In this document: piece by piece, positions 53,002-61,961 of the stretch
Layout of the letters: every line of letters begins with the position of its first letter
How positions within the stretch are numbered: position 1 is the stretch's first letter
DNA from: Pseudomonadales bacterium
Lineage (GTDB): Bacteria > Pseudomonadota > Gammaproteobacteria > Pseudomonadales > Porticoccaceae
NCBI GenBank assembly: GCA_024234435.1
Contig: JACKOF010000001.1
Coordinates: forward strand, 496,001 to 560,000
Length of the DNA: 64,000 nt
Direction of reading: 5' to 3'
Notes under the pieces: generated by a model
What the model was told of the DNA's origin: nothing
Databases searched by the model: none
What the model saw: the letters and a program-made list of their open reading frames with translations, nothing else
Position numbers and translations under genes: made by a program

Positions 53002-53799
53002 TTATTTGTCTTCAAATATAGGGGCTCGTTTTTCTTTAAAGGCATCCACCGCTTCTGTGTGATCGAAGGTCTCGTGGAGCATGACTTGTTGACGGTCTTC
53101 CATTGTTAATGCAGCATCAAACGACCCGGCATTGAGCGACATGTTGAGTGTTTCTTTAGTTAACCTCAGGCCTAGTGGCGAGGCTTTTAACATGTCTTCA
53201 GCCAATGATTCCCCAGTTGCCAATAAAGATTCCAGCTCAACGACCTGGCTTAACAACCCGGTTGTCAGGGCTCTTTCTGCATGCATGAAATTACCGGTTA
53301 ATAATAATTCCGAAGCTGCTGCCATACCTATCAATCGGGGCAATAAATAACCTGAGCCCATATCGCAACCACCAAGACCAATTCGCAAGTAGGCCGCACT
53401 AACACGTGTGTTAGGGCAGCCGATGCGGACATCTGCACCAAGAGTGAGAGAGAAACCTCCACCGACAGCTGCGCCCTGAATCAGGCAGATGATGGGCTGC
53501 GGGCAATAACGCATTGCGCGGATGATGCCGGAATAGAGTTGCTGCATGTCGAGCTGTTTATGGATACGGCCCTCTGTGTCTTTCACGAAAGCCGGAGAAT
53601 CCAGGTCGGCGCCAGCAGAAAAGTGTTTGCCTTCGCTGCGCAGTATGACAACGCGAACCTCTTTTCGGGAAGCTAGCTGAGTGAAATATTCGGACAGGGC
53701 TTTCGCCATATCGACATCTATTGCGTTCATTTGCTCGGCACGGTTTAGCGTGACAGTTTCCACGCCGTTGTTATTGTCAATCAGGATTGGGGAGGTCAT
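53002..53799 (-). CDS. Crotonase-family enzyme, possible dienoyl-CoA isomerase type (265 aa)
   Basis: Enoyl-CoA hydratase/isomerase fold with the CoA-site segment GKHFSAGADLDS and oxyanion-hole GAAVGGGF. By hand alignment both catalytic Glu positions of classical hydratases are replaced (GGGFSL and AAYLRIG), while an Asp is present in LGGCDMGSGYLLPRLIG, where delta3,5-delta2,4-dienoyl-CoA isomerase has its catalytic Asp. So double-bond isomerisation is more likely than hydration. The alignment is by eye. It is close to the APH-module genes and may act on the same acyl-CoA. Confidence 0.8.
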   Translation of the reverse strand: MTSPILIDNNNGVETVTLNRAEQMNAIDVDMAKALSEYFTQLASRKEVRVVILRSEGKHFSAGADLDSPAFVKDTEGRIHKQLDMQQLYSGIIRAMRYCPQPIICLIQGAAVGGGFSLTLGADVRIGCPNTRVSAAYLRIGLGGCDMGSGYLLPRLIGMAAASELLLTGNFMHAERALTTGLLSQVVELESLLATGESLAEDMLKASPLGLRLTKETLNMSLNAGSFDAALTMEDRQQVMLHETFDHTEAVDAFKEKRAPIFEDK

Positions 53800-53906
53800 G
53801 TTTGGTTCCGGATAGTCTAAAGGTTTTTATGATAGTTGTTCGCGTCAAGCATCATTACAATGTAACCTAAAGTCAGCGTAATCTAAAGATGCATGTGTCG
53901 AAAAGT

Positions 53907-53938
53907 AAAAAAGGGCTTCACAATGGAAGCCCTTTTTC
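53907..53938. terminator. Strong terminator downstream of the minus-strand module
   Basis: GGGCTTC (53913-53919) and GAAGCCC (53926-53932) form a stem with a six-base loop, flanked by A-run and T-run, so it works in both directions. It lies 94 bases beyond the stop of the small helical protein gene (54032). Confidence 0.85.
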
Positions 53939-54031
53939 GTGGTGCTTTGTTTTGCCAGTGCCTGATTTTGGACAACAGCACGTCTTCTCCTATTTATTAA
54001 CAAGTGATTTGGATGGGAGAAGAGGTGGTCT

Positions 54032-54466
54032 TCAGAAACCCATTGGCTTAAACCACTCTTGCCCACGATTCGTTGATAGGCGGGCGTAATCCAGAATAGG
54101 TTGCCGGGCAGCTGCTTTAAAGGCAGCGCTGGCGTCGTCGGCAATGATGAGCTTTTCTGTTGCAATAGAAAGTGATATTCGACAAGCGTTTTTTATTGCT
54201 TTCGAAACTTCCGACATGGCCGCTTGAGTTTGTTCGCCACCGTCAGCAATTGAAAGCAGTTGATGGGCCAGCTCGGACAGATCATGGTATTCCTGTTGAT
54301 CAATTTCGGCTTCTTTTCCTTGCTGCTGAATCAGGGCGTTAATATGCCCCATCAGAAGGCCTGCCTGCTCTTGAGCAAGTGAGTCAGTTGGGTCCAGCGC
54401 AGGAAGAATACTCTCGCTCATGGCGCGCATCATGGTATTTAGTCGTAGTTCTGTAGAGGGGATCAT
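54032..54466 (-). CDS. Small helical partner of APH-type kinase, copy 1 (144 aa)
   Basis: Not assigned to a named family by me. Mostly helical (ALDPTDSLAQEQAGLLMGHINALIQQQ and following), ending in QEWFKPMGF. The protein at 61431-61952 has the same arrangement and ends its core with RAWNKPMGF. The ATG overlaps the kinase stop (ATGA), so kinase and partner are translationally coupled. In Pseudomonas putida LvaA, an APH-like kinase, needs a small partner LvaB; the gene order here is the same, but sequence identity to LvaB has not been tested. The frame continues upstream to 54610, inside the kinase, without support. Confidence 0.72.
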   Translation of the reverse strand: MIPSTELRLNTMMRAMSESILPALDPTDSLAQEQAGLLMGHINALIQQQGKEAEIDQQEYHDLSELAHQLLSIADGGEQTQAAMSEVSKAIKNACRISLSIATEKLIIADDASAAFKAAARQPILDYARLSTNRGQEWFKPMGF

Positions 54467-55626
54467 TTGGCGTTTCCTCTTTCTAGTAATGCGTGAAGGT
54501 CGGACAAGAACGCATAACCGGCGGCGGCCAACCAGCTTAACAGCGCGTCCTGATGATTGTGGGTATTGCGAGCGGCGTTGACAGACGTTGCCAAGCAGAT
54601 AGCGACGCATTTGTATAATCCGAGCACCTGATAAAAATACAAAGAGTTCATATTAACCGGGCGACCGGTCATTTCGCTGTATTGGCCACAGAGTTCTTCG
54701 AGAGGCATCAGGCTCGAGGCTAAAAGCACGCCATCTTCAACAGTACTCCAGCTTCTGATAGCGGCCCATGCAAGATCCTCGTGGTAGTCACCAATATGAA
54801 TCAGTTCCCAATCGAGGATGGTAGTGATGTCCAGTGTTTCTTCGTCATAGAGATAGTTGCCGGTTCGATAATCCGAGTGAACAAACACCAGATCATCAGG
54901 ATTTGCTGCGGGTAAGTTATCTCGCATCCATTGCTCTGCCAACCCCATTAATGGGTAGCCCTCGGAAACATCATCGTGCCAGACTTTTGTCCACCAATTA
55001 AGCTGCCAGCGGGCCGCCTGAAATGGGTCTTCTGTTGGTGCCTGAAAGCAGTCGTATCCACAATCGCGCCAGTCAACGGAATGCATAGCGGCGAAGTACT
55101 TCATGAACGGTTTGCTCAGTGCTTCACGGGTAGTTTTGTCAAAAGCTGTGCCGAAGCCGGAAACGTTACTGGTGCTGTTGCTGGGTTTCGTCACCCCTGA
55201 GATAAAGTCTGTGATTACTGCTGGCCGACCGAGTTTGTCGCCGTTGTAATCGGCCCATAACACCTTGGGTACCGGTACGACGCCCTGCATTAAATCCAGA
55301 ATAGCTGCCTCTCTTTCCCGGCTGGTGACTACTGCACTCTCCAGCGGGTCCATGCGCAAGACACAGCGTTGAGTTGGGGCGCCAGTCTGGGTTAAGTTAA
55401 AGACAAATTGTTCTTTTGAGGCGCCTCCACCGAGTCGTTTCAGGCCTTCTACGCCGGGTGACATGAGTGATGATTCATTTTTAAAAAAAGATTCCAGTGA
55501 TGTTTGTACTTCCGGAAGTGTTCTCACCTTATAGGCAGGCTCCGCTCTAACGAGCAGGGAGTCATTGAGCATTTTTTCGATTTCGGGTTCGAAATCGGTT
55601 CTATTCTGTTTTGAGTTAACTGTCAT
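54463..55626 (-). CDS. APH-family phosphotransferase (ACAD10/LvaA-like kinase), copy 1 (387 aa)
   Basis: Protein-kinase-like fold of the aminoglycoside phosphotransferase family. The catalytic loop is VHSDYRTGNYLYD, the metal-binding loop ILDWELIHIGDYHEDLAW, with ATP-region GGASKEQFVFNLT. It resembles the kinase domain of ACAD10/11 and of LvaA, which phosphorylate 4-hydroxyacyl-CoA before dehydration. Order in this operon: DUF7064/7065-type protein (55679), this kinase, small partner (54032), on the minus strand. The second copy of the set is at 59226-61952. A CoA-ester hydroxyl as substrate is an inference. Confidence 0.85.
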   Translation of the reverse strand: MTVNSKQNRTDFEPEIEKMLNDSLLVRAEPAYKVRTLPEVQTSLESFFKNESSLMSPGVEGLKRLGGGASKEQFVFNLTQTGAPTQRCVLRMDPLESAVVTSREREAAILDLMQGVVPVPKVLWADYNGDKLGRPAVITDFISGVTKPSNSTSNVSGFGTAFDKTTREALSKPFMKYFAAMHSVDWRDCGYDCFQAPTEDPFQAARWQLNWWTKVWHDDVSEGYPLMGLAEQWMRDNLPAANPDDLVFVHSDYRTGNYLYDEETLDITTILDWELIHIGDYHEDLAWAAIRSWSTVEDGVLLASSLMPLEELCGQYSEMTGRPVNMNSLYFYQVLGLYKCVAICLATSVNAARNTHNHQDALLSWLAAAGYAFLSDLHALLERGNAK

Positions 55627-55678
55627 AATTTTTTCCCGTGGGAGTTCATTACTTTGTTTTGTTATTCACTGCCGAGTC

Positions 55679-56617
55679 TTAATCGATGGTTTTGTCTTTC
55701 ATATAACCAATCAGGTCATTGGGCCACATCATTTCCATCCATCCACCGCCGTCGACGCCATCAATGGACAGGTTGAGGGGGCATTCAAAAAGGGTGATCA
55801 GCTCGTGAACCGGGAAAGGGAACGCGTGGTAAGCCGTCGCGCTAAGGTCGGTTATTCGCCCCTTACTGTCAGTGATTTTTGCTGACACTGATTTTGGGCT
55901 TAACCCTTTATTGCATGAGAAGTCGGTATCGACCGCTACAACCTGTGCCATTTCACCCTCTTTGCAAACAAACCCACATAAATGGCTTTTGCCCAGTGCA
56001 AACAGCTCCCAGAAATGCAGGCTCAGATTTGGGCCTGCCTGTGCATGAACCCACTTCCAGTGTTGATTAACGGCCCATTCGCGGGTTCCCCAAGAGTGAT
56101 CTCGTTGCCCGTAGCCATCAAATTCAATGGTGCGCCCGTCAAATTCGACTTTGCCGTGGGCACGCCCCTGCTGTTCAAAGCGGTCGTTGGCAATCCACTG
56201 TGGGCAGCCGTTTTCGTGAGTGCTGTAGGCGTAGGCAGGATGGTTGGCTTCAAAGTGATATTCCACTTTGACACGCTCGCTCTTGAATGTAAGTGAAGCC
56301 GTTTTGAGTGGCTCTTTCAATTGTTTATGGAGGCCGCCAACGTGCCAATCATAGAAGTCCATTTCAGCCGGTACGGGGATGTCATCGCAGAGTTCAAAAA
56401 TTGGTGTATCTCCAACGCCAGCGCCAAATAGCGTTACTGCTGCACCGGCCTTACCCAAGCCGTTGACCCAAGTGTAGAGAAAGCCACCAATGTTCTCTTC
56501 GGGGATTTCAATCATGTATGCGGTAGATTCTCTTGCCAGCTCTGATCCATCCAGTTTGTGGCGGTTGTCGTGTTTAACATTCAGGGCGGGAATGTCTGTT
56601 GTGATGTCCGGGTACAT
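55679..56617 (-). CDS. DUF7064/DUF7065-type protein, module copy 1 (312 aa)
   Basis: Full-length relative of the proteins at 2-613 and 59226-60173, but more diverged. Marker segments are NHPAYAYSTHENGCPQWIAN, FDGYGQRDHSWGTREW (lipocalin-like CrtC/AttH-type DHSWG), LCGFVCKEG and a final MMWPNDLIGYMKDK. Ribosome site AGAAGGT precedes the ATG. It is the first gene of the minus-strand module with the kinase 52 bases downstream. The role is unknown; a binding or hydratase/isomerase-type function for a hydrophobic compound would fit the fold. Confidence 0.82.
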   Translation of the reverse strand: MYPDITTDIPALNVKHDNRHKLDGSELARESTAYMIEIPEENIGGFLYTWVNGLGKAGAAVTLFGAGVGDTPIFELCDDIPVPAEMDFYDWHVGGLHKQLKEPLKTASLTFKSERVKVEYHFEANHPAYAYSTHENGCPQWIANDRFEQQGRAHGKVEFDGRTIEFDGYGQRDHSWGTREWAVNQHWKWVHAQAGPNLSLHFWELFALGKSHLCGFVCKEGEMAQVVAVDTDFSCNKGLSPKSVSAKITDSKGRITDLSATAYHAFPFPVHELITLFECPLNLSIDGVDGGGWMEMMWPNDLIGYMKDKTID

Positions 56618-57092
56618 GGCGTTACCTTCTGTTTTTGGGTGAATTTTTCGATTTTTATCGGCTTGTTGCCGATCGCCGGTGATCTACCCCTCAAATGACG
56701 TTGCCTGACAATATGTATGCGGGTACATCGGGTTGTTATTGTTTTCGTGACTCTGCCTGTATCTGTTTTTGGGTGCTCCGGTTTTTTTCATCGGAACAAA
56801 ACCTTCCAGTTTGCAGGTTACTGTTTTATCTAAATACCACTATGGGGAAGATTCTACAACTCTCGTAAAAGTGAGTCTTTCATAATCCATTGTATTTTTT
56901 TCACATTCTTGATTTTCGGTGCAGGTGCTGTGTTCTTTAGCGAATCGTTTGTCAACGGATACCAAATAGTGGCTTTTCTGTGATGGTGAAGGTGTCTGAT
57001 TTCCTGTAGTTTTACATAATGCTTATAAAACGAATGACGATACCCGTAAAGGTTACCGTTTTTGGTTCTGTTTGTGATTGGAAAAAATAATT
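56618..57092. other. Divergent region DUF7064/7065-type gene / AraC
   Basis: About 475 bases. I find neither the AraC direct repeats of 1742 and 59063 nor the TetR-type palindrome. No gene or strong hairpin seen. Confidence 0.45.
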
Positions 57093-58019
57093 ATGAAAAA
57101 TTTGTCAGTTCCCGATGCAATGATTAAACAGTCCAGAGTTATCAATCAATCGCATGGCATTGACGCCTTCGTCGAAGCGACTGGCATGGGGGTTTCCAAT
57201 TGTCTGATACAACGGTGGCACGGTTATCTGGATGAGTACGATATAGAACCCTTAACGTATCCACTATTGACCGTGATTTATGGTGGGCGTGCGAAAATAA
57301 GACGCATGATTGATCGGGAAAACCTGTCTGTTGATTATGCCATGCCGGGTGATATCACAATTGTTCCTCGCGACCAGGCCATGCGATGGAGCATTAACCG
57401 CGAGGTGGATGTGGTAGCCGTGATGTTTCAGAATCCTGCTACCTGTGACTGTTTGCAGGACCTGTATGATCAAATTCTGAGTCAATCTGATGACAGTGTA
57501 TTTGTTGGCTCGTTTACTAACGCCTACATTTATACTGCGTGCAATCATTTAACCAATGTTCTGTCAGCTTCGGAAAAGCCCCCGCAAACCTATATTGAGG
57601 CACAACTGTTAGCTCTGGAGTTGTATATTCTCAACTACCTTGGCAAAAAAGATAATGGTCTGAAACCGACGAAGGATTTTTATTCCCGGCAGGTGGCGTA
57701 TACCCTGCAGCGGTTAACATTGGAGATCAAGAACAGAATACGTGTGGAGGATATTGCGCATGAGCTAAATATCTCTCCATCCTACCTGACACGAAAATTC
57801 AAGGAGGAAGTGGGTGTTTCACCGCATCATTTGTTATTGTTGAAAAGAATAAAGCGAGCGCAAGAACTGTTAGCAAATACGGATATCGATATTTTGACCA
57901 TTTCGCTTGAGTCCGGTTTTTCGAGCCAGAGTCACTTGACCCGATACTTTTCCAAAGAACTTGGTATGTCGCCGCTCAAGTTTCGACAGCGCGCCCGGAA
58001 CAACGGTACGGGCTTCTAG
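57093..58019 (+). CDS. AraC-family transcriptional regulator (308 aa)
   Basis: C-terminal AraC domain with LTLEIKNRIRVEDIAHELNISPSYLTRKFKEEVGVSPHHLL and a second helix-turn-helix ILTISLESGFSSQSHLTRYFSKELGMSP. The N-terminal domain (residues 1 to about 180) is an AraC-binding-2-like sensor. The frame reaches a TTG at 57078; the ATG at 57093 is preferred. Divergent from the DUF7064/7065-kinase-partner operon, which it probably regulates. Convergent with the next AraC gene, only 17 bases between stops. It is not closely related to the OruR-like pair. Confidence 0.9.
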   Translation: MKNLSVPDAMIKQSRVINQSHGIDAFVEATGMGVSNCLIQRWHGYLDEYDIEPLTYPLLTVIYGGRAKIRRMIDRENLSVDYAMPGDITIVPRDQAMRWSINREVDVVAVMFQNPATCDCLQDLYDQILSQSDDSVFVGSFTNAYIYTACNHLTNVLSASEKPPQTYIEAQLLALELYILNYLGKKDNGLKPTKDFYSRQVAYTLQRLTLEIKNRIRVEDIAHELNISPSYLTRKFKEEVGVSPHHLLLLKRIKRAQELLANTDIDILTISLESGFSSQSHLTRYFSKELGMSPLKFRQRARNNGTGF

Positions 58020-58036
58020 AGTTTATTCACTTTTAA

Positions 58037-59038
58037 CTATGATGACTTGTGCTTTGCCCGCCATTCCTTTGGTGACATTCCCGTCCAGCTTTTGAAGCTT
58101 CGGCTGAATACGGCAACTTCGGCAAAGCCGAGATTCAGTGCCAGATCGGTTATGGATATAGAGCCCTGGGCCAGGTGCTGTTCGGCAATGGTTTGTCGCG
58201 TTTTATTGAGCAGATCCCGGTAGTTGGTTTGTTCCTGCTGTAATTTCAGCTGCAGCATTCTTGGATGTAAATCCAGATTGGCGGCTACTTTCTCGATGCT
58301 ACATTCACCTGATGGCAGAAGTTGACCGATAATAACCCGTGCCTGGTTTTGCAGGCTATTCGGGTAGCACGCTTGAAGGTGATTAAGTTGCTGCTGAAAA
58401 TGCAACTGTATTGCTGTTTCGTCAAGACTGGTTTTCTGTTGCAGCACTTTTGCTGGCAGAATCAGGCCGTCAAAGGTGCTGCTGAACTGGGTTTGCGGGT
58501 AATACCGGCTGCGGGTATCAGTTGACCCGGAAGGCGGTGGCTGAACCAGATTAAGTTTTAATGCGTAGCGGTCTAAACCCGTTAACCGGGAGGTAATATT
58601 AGCCATGTGGGCAACGGATAGCTGTGTCAACTGATTGAGACCTAGGGGGGTCTGGAAGTCGAAACTCATCACCAGTTGAACATCTTTACCATGTGTTATC
58701 TGTGCAATGTGAACGCCATTGGCTACCAGGTAGATATGACGATCCAGCTCGGCTAGCGCCTGCCCGACAGTGGGCTCCTGAGAAATAGTCGTAGGCAGAT
58801 CGCCGAGAACACCAGGAGCATTTCTCTCTGCCAGCAAAAGGCCAAACAGGGGTGCCCCACACCTGACCGCACACTTTTCCAGCAGTAGTGCCATTTTCGC
58901 GTAGGAAATATAGCTGTTGGGGTTGCGGAACAGAGCATCGCTCAACCCTGTTTCGTGAATCAGCTGAACAGGGTTTGCACCGAAGTTCTGTACGAGTGAC
59001 TCAAACCCGGAGATAGCGCCACTTCTTACTAGATACAT
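58037..59038 (-). CDS. AraC-family transcriptional regulator (OruR-like, 333 aa)
   Basis: Paralogue of 708-1721 with the same MYLVRSGAISGFESLVQNFG start, 'NPNSYISYAKMALLLEKCA' segment, and ITDLALNLGFAEVAVFSRSF plus GMSPKEWR at the C-terminus. Divergent from the DUF7064/7065-kinase-partner module at 59226; the 187-base gap contains two 17-bp direct repeats matching those before its paralogue. It probably controls both itself and the module. Confidence 0.92.
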   Translation of the reverse strand: MYLVRSGAISGFESLVQNFGANPVQLIHETGLSDALFRNPNSYISYAKMALLLEKCAVRCGAPLFGLLLAERNAPGVLGDLPTTISQEPTVGQALAELDRHIYLVANGVHIAQITHGKDVQLVMSFDFQTPLGLNQLTQLSVAHMANITSRLTGLDRYALKLNLVQPPPSGSTDTRSRYYPQTQFSSTFDGLILPAKVLQQKTSLDETAIQLHFQQQLNHLQACYPNSLQNQARVIIGQLLPSGECSIEKVAANLDLHPRMLQLKLQQEQTNYRDLLNKTRQTIAEQHLAQGSISITDLALNLGFAEVAVFSRSFKSWTGMSPKEWRAKHKSS

Positions 59039-59062
59039 AATGGTTTGCTTGCTTGAGAGTAA

Positions 59063-59100
59063 TTTCGTAAAAGATCAAGTATTTTTCGCAAATAGTCAAG
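59063..59100 (-). promoter_or_regulatory. Tandem 17-bp direct repeats, probable AraC operator
   Basis: TTTCGTAAAAGATCAAG (59063-59079) and TTTCGCAAATAGTCAAG (59084-59100), period 21 bp, at nearly the same distance from the AraC start as the pair at 1742-1779. A further GATCAAG is at 59103-59109. Confidence 0.6.
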
Positions 59101-59225
59101 TTGATCAAGTTGTGAGCGTTTAGTATATCTTTTCAATATTGGCGCCAATGTAATACGTCAAAAGTGCAATACATAAATACATAAATAAAGAAATGAGAAA
59201 GCAGATCAATTAATGGGGGAATGCA

Positions 59226-60173
59226 ATGTACGACGAAATCAAACTTGCTCGAGCTGATCTGGCCATCGATCCAGTTCATGACAATAGGCATGAACTCCCT
59301 GACGCTGAGTTTGCACGAGAGTCCATTCCTTATACGATTCATTTACCCGATGAGGGCATTGCCGCATTTACCTATACTTGGGTCAACAAAGCGGGGGAAG
59401 CCGGTGCGGCGCTGGCGATATTCGGTCCCGGTGTTGGAAGTCAGCCAATTCAACAGCGTTTGGCCGACAGAAAAATTTCTGATGATATGGATTTTTCTGA
59501 CTGGCAAATTGAAAACTATTCCCTTAAGCAGGATTTGAAATTCCAGCACGCAGATGTGTGTTGGAAAACTGATGAGGCGACAATTGAGTTCAGTTTTGAT
59601 GCGTTACACCCTCCTTATGCCTACGGCTCTCATAAGGACGGTTGCCCGGGGTATACAGCGGTGAATCGTATTGAGCAGGCGGGCCGTGCCAAAGGCCGAT
59701 TTGTCTTGAATGGCAAGGAAACTATTTTTGATGCCTTTGCTCATCGGGACCACAGTTGGGGTTCGCGTGTCTGGGGTGCTTTCCAGCATTACAACTGGTT
59801 CGAAGGTAAATCTGCTGATGGTTGTGTCTCTGTTCATTACTGGCGTTATTTTGCACTTGGCCGGGATAATCTACGCGGATACGTCTGTAAAGACGGTATA
59901 TTGGCGGAAATTACCGATATTAAAACAGATGTTCAGTTTGATCGGGACCTTTGGCAGCAGTCGCTCAAGACAACAGTTTATGATGAGGCTGGCAGGGAAA
60001 CCGAGATTGTGGCGGCGTTCTACGGGCACTATCCATTGATCCCCGATCCGGATATTGTGTTGCGAGAGGGCGCTGCGCGTGCCACTTATGATGGTCAGCC
60101 GGGATTTGCCTGGCTGGAAGTGTGCTGGCCGGCGGATTACCTTGAGTTCGTCAATAAAAATGGTCCATTTTAA
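59226..60173 (+). CDS. DUF7064/DUF7065-type protein, module copy 2 (315 aa)
   Basis: Full-length close relative of the truncated gene at 2-613. Features: HPPYAYGSHKDGCPGY, FDAFAHRDHSWGSRVW (DHSWG, lipocalin-like CrtC/AttH-type), NLRGYVCKDG, and a C-terminal LEVCWPADYLEFVNKNGPF. Good ribosome site (GGGGGA). First gene of the plus-strand module; the kinase gene follows 16 bases after the stop. No signal peptide. Function unknown. Confidence 0.85.
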   Translation: MYDEIKLARADLAIDPVHDNRHELPDAEFARESIPYTIHLPDEGIAAFTYTWVNKAGEAGAALAIFGPGVGSQPIQQRLADRKISDDMDFSDWQIENYSLKQDLKFQHADVCWKTDEATIEFSFDALHPPYAYGSHKDGCPGYTAVNRIEQAGRAKGRFVLNGKETIFDAFAHRDHSWGSRVWGAFQHYNWFEGKSADGCVSVHYWRYFALGRDNLRGYVCKDGILAEITDIKTDVQFDRDLWQQSLKTTVYDEAGRETEIVAAFYGHYPLIPDPDIVLREGAARATYDGQPGFAWLEVCWPADYLEFVNKNGPF

Positions 60174-60189
60174 TTAGGAGGGGCAGTGA

Positions 60190-61434
60190 ATGAGTAACAG
60201 TCAAAGTAATACAATTGATTATCGGCAATATCCAACTGATGCATTTATCGAGCAGTTGAGGCAACGGTTTCCTACCGATGCCGAGGTTGATGCGGTGTTG
60301 ACACGTAAGATGCAGAATCGTGCTAAAAGAACTGGCACTTATACACCGGTCACTTTGGACGAGCTGGTAGAGGGTACTCGTAAGCTGCTTGAAAATAAGG
60401 TGTCTGGCGAATTTCGACTGGAAAAACCTCGCTGGTTATCTGGCGGTGCATCCATGTTACAGATGGCGTTTGAGCTACATTGGCATGGCGAGGATGGCAG
60501 CTCTTCTGAAGAAGTCGTTACCCCGATGGTATTACGGATGTGCCCAATGGAGCCGGTGGTTGAAACCAGCTTCTTGCGCGAAGCCGAGATTGTTCAGGTA
60601 GTTGCCGATGCTGGAATTATGCCGGTTCCCAAAAGCTATTGGATTGACGAAACTGGCGAGTTTCTGCCTTATCCCGCCATTGTCTACGGTTTCGTTACGG
60701 GGGTGGCAAAGCCCTCGGCAATTCCATCGACCCAGGTGACGGGTGTGGGTTTGAACTTTGGGCCGGAGCTACGGAAAAAACTGGCTCCCCAGGTTGTTGC
60801 TCAAATTGCGAACCTCCATAAATTTGACGCCAGTGCTCTTGATATTGCCGGTTTCGACAAAGTAGAAGCCGGTAGTAATGAAAGTGTGGTCAAGGAGATT
60901 AACTGGTGGCACCGTGTCTGGGAAGAAGATCGCGGCGAGGAAGAGCCTTTGATTCAGGCTGCGGCTAACTGGTTAAAGCGCAATGCACCACCAGTTGATC
61001 ATGTCTCCATTGTTCACAATGACCTGCGCAGTGGTAATTTTCTGTTTGATGAAGATAAAGCGGAAATAACATCCTGGCTGGATTGGGAGCTGGTTAGTCT
61101 GGGTGACCGACATCAGGATCTGGGTTGGTTAACGGCTTATCAGTTTGGTCATTTTGCCGAAGATGGTGAAACGTACTTGGCCAGCGGTTTAATGCCGACG
61201 GCCGATTTGTTGAAAGAATACGAAAAAGCCACCGGCCTGCCGGTTGATCCGGTACGGTTGAAATACTACGACGTAATGAATACCTGGAAGGCCGCCATCA
61301 TATGCATGGGTACTGGTTATCGGGTCTCTAAAGGCGGTAAAAGCCACCAGGATGTTGTGGTTTGTTGGCTTTCTTCTATCAGTTATTTGTTGCTGGCAGG
61401 ATTGAAAAAAACCTTAGAGGAGGCAATGGCATGA
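60190..61434 (+). CDS. APH-family phosphotransferase (ACAD10/LvaA-like kinase), copy 2 (414 aa)
   Basis: Catalytic loop IVHNDLRSGNFLFD and metal loop WLDWELVSLGDRHQDLGW identify the APH kinase fold; the nucleotide-binding segment is LSGGASMLQMAFEL. Same architecture as the kinase at 54463, with an N-terminal extension of about 60 residues. Strong ribosome site (AGGAGGGG). The stop overlaps the start of the partner gene (ATGA). A role in phosphorylating a hydroxylated acyl-CoA so that it can be dehydrated is proposed by analogy with ACAD10/11 and LvaA. Confidence 0.85.
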   Translation: MSNSQSNTIDYRQYPTDAFIEQLRQRFPTDAEVDAVLTRKMQNRAKRTGTYTPVTLDELVEGTRKLLENKVSGEFRLEKPRWLSGGASMLQMAFELHWHGEDGSSSEEVVTPMVLRMCPMEPVVETSFLREAEIVQVVADAGIMPVPKSYWIDETGEFLPYPAIVYGFVTGVAKPSAIPSTQVTGVGLNFGPELRKKLAPQVVAQIANLHKFDASALDIAGFDKVEAGSNESVVKEINWWHRVWEEDRGEEEPLIQAAANWLKRNAPPVDHVSIVHNDLRSGNFLFDEDKAEITSWLDWELVSLGDRHQDLGWLTAYQFGHFAEDGETYLASGLMPTADLLKEYEKATGLPVDPVRLKYYDVMNTWKAAIICMGTGYRVSKGGKSHQDVVVCWLSSISYLLLAGLKKTLEEAMA

Positions 61435-61952
61435 TCCCGGATATCGAAGTTCAATTACAGGTCATTATCAAGTCGTTGAAAGACAACGTTGTTCCGGCTA
61501 TTGATACAGAAAACGAGCTGGCACAACAACAGATTCAACTTTCTCTGGCTGCGCTGGATATCACCTTAGGCCATTTGCCATTGGTACACAGTACGATGCG
61601 AAAGGATTTGCAGGAGCACTCGAATGTGGCACAACGGTTGATCGAGCTGGTTGTTGATGATGAAACCAAAGTGAGCCTAAAGGCAGCGATTGAAGCAGCC
61701 AGTAGCGCGCTGGAAAACCCCGAGAATGGTTTCGTTCAATTGCAGCAGCAAGCACGTTTGTTGCGTGATGTTATTGGCTCCGCCATTGCTGCGAACGCGG
61801 AAGGTGATCAAGCCGAGGCAATAGAAAAGCTGGTGCTGGAAACCAGTGAAAAGACATTAATGTTGGGGCGAGCCTGGAATAAACCCATGGGGTTCGAGCC
61901 GGACCCTGATGCAGTTCAGGAGCTTTCCGCTCAGCTTGGGTTGTCAGCGTAA
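61431..61952 (+). CDS. Small helical partner of APH-type kinase, copy 2 (173 aa)
   Basis: Helical protein starting within the kinase stop (ATGA). It shares with copy 1 the MIP start, the AIDTENELAQQQ/ALDPTDSLAQEQ segment, and the ending RAWNKPMGFEP. A 20-residue tail beyond the core (DPDAVQELSAQLGLSA) is extra. Earlier in-frame start at 61362 lies inside the kinase gene and is rejected. Its conserved position after the kinase in both copies suggests a stable complex like LvaA-LvaB. Confidence 0.75.
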   Translation: MIPDIEVQLQVIIKSLKDNVVPAIDTENELAQQQIQLSLAALDITLGHLPLVHSTMRKDLQEHSNVAQRLIELVVDDETKVSLKAAIEAASSALENPENGFVQLQQQARLLRDVIGSAIAANAEGDQAEAIEKLVLETSEKTLMLGRAWNKPMGFEPDPDAVQELSAQLGLSA

Positions 61953-61961
61953 ATATTACGG

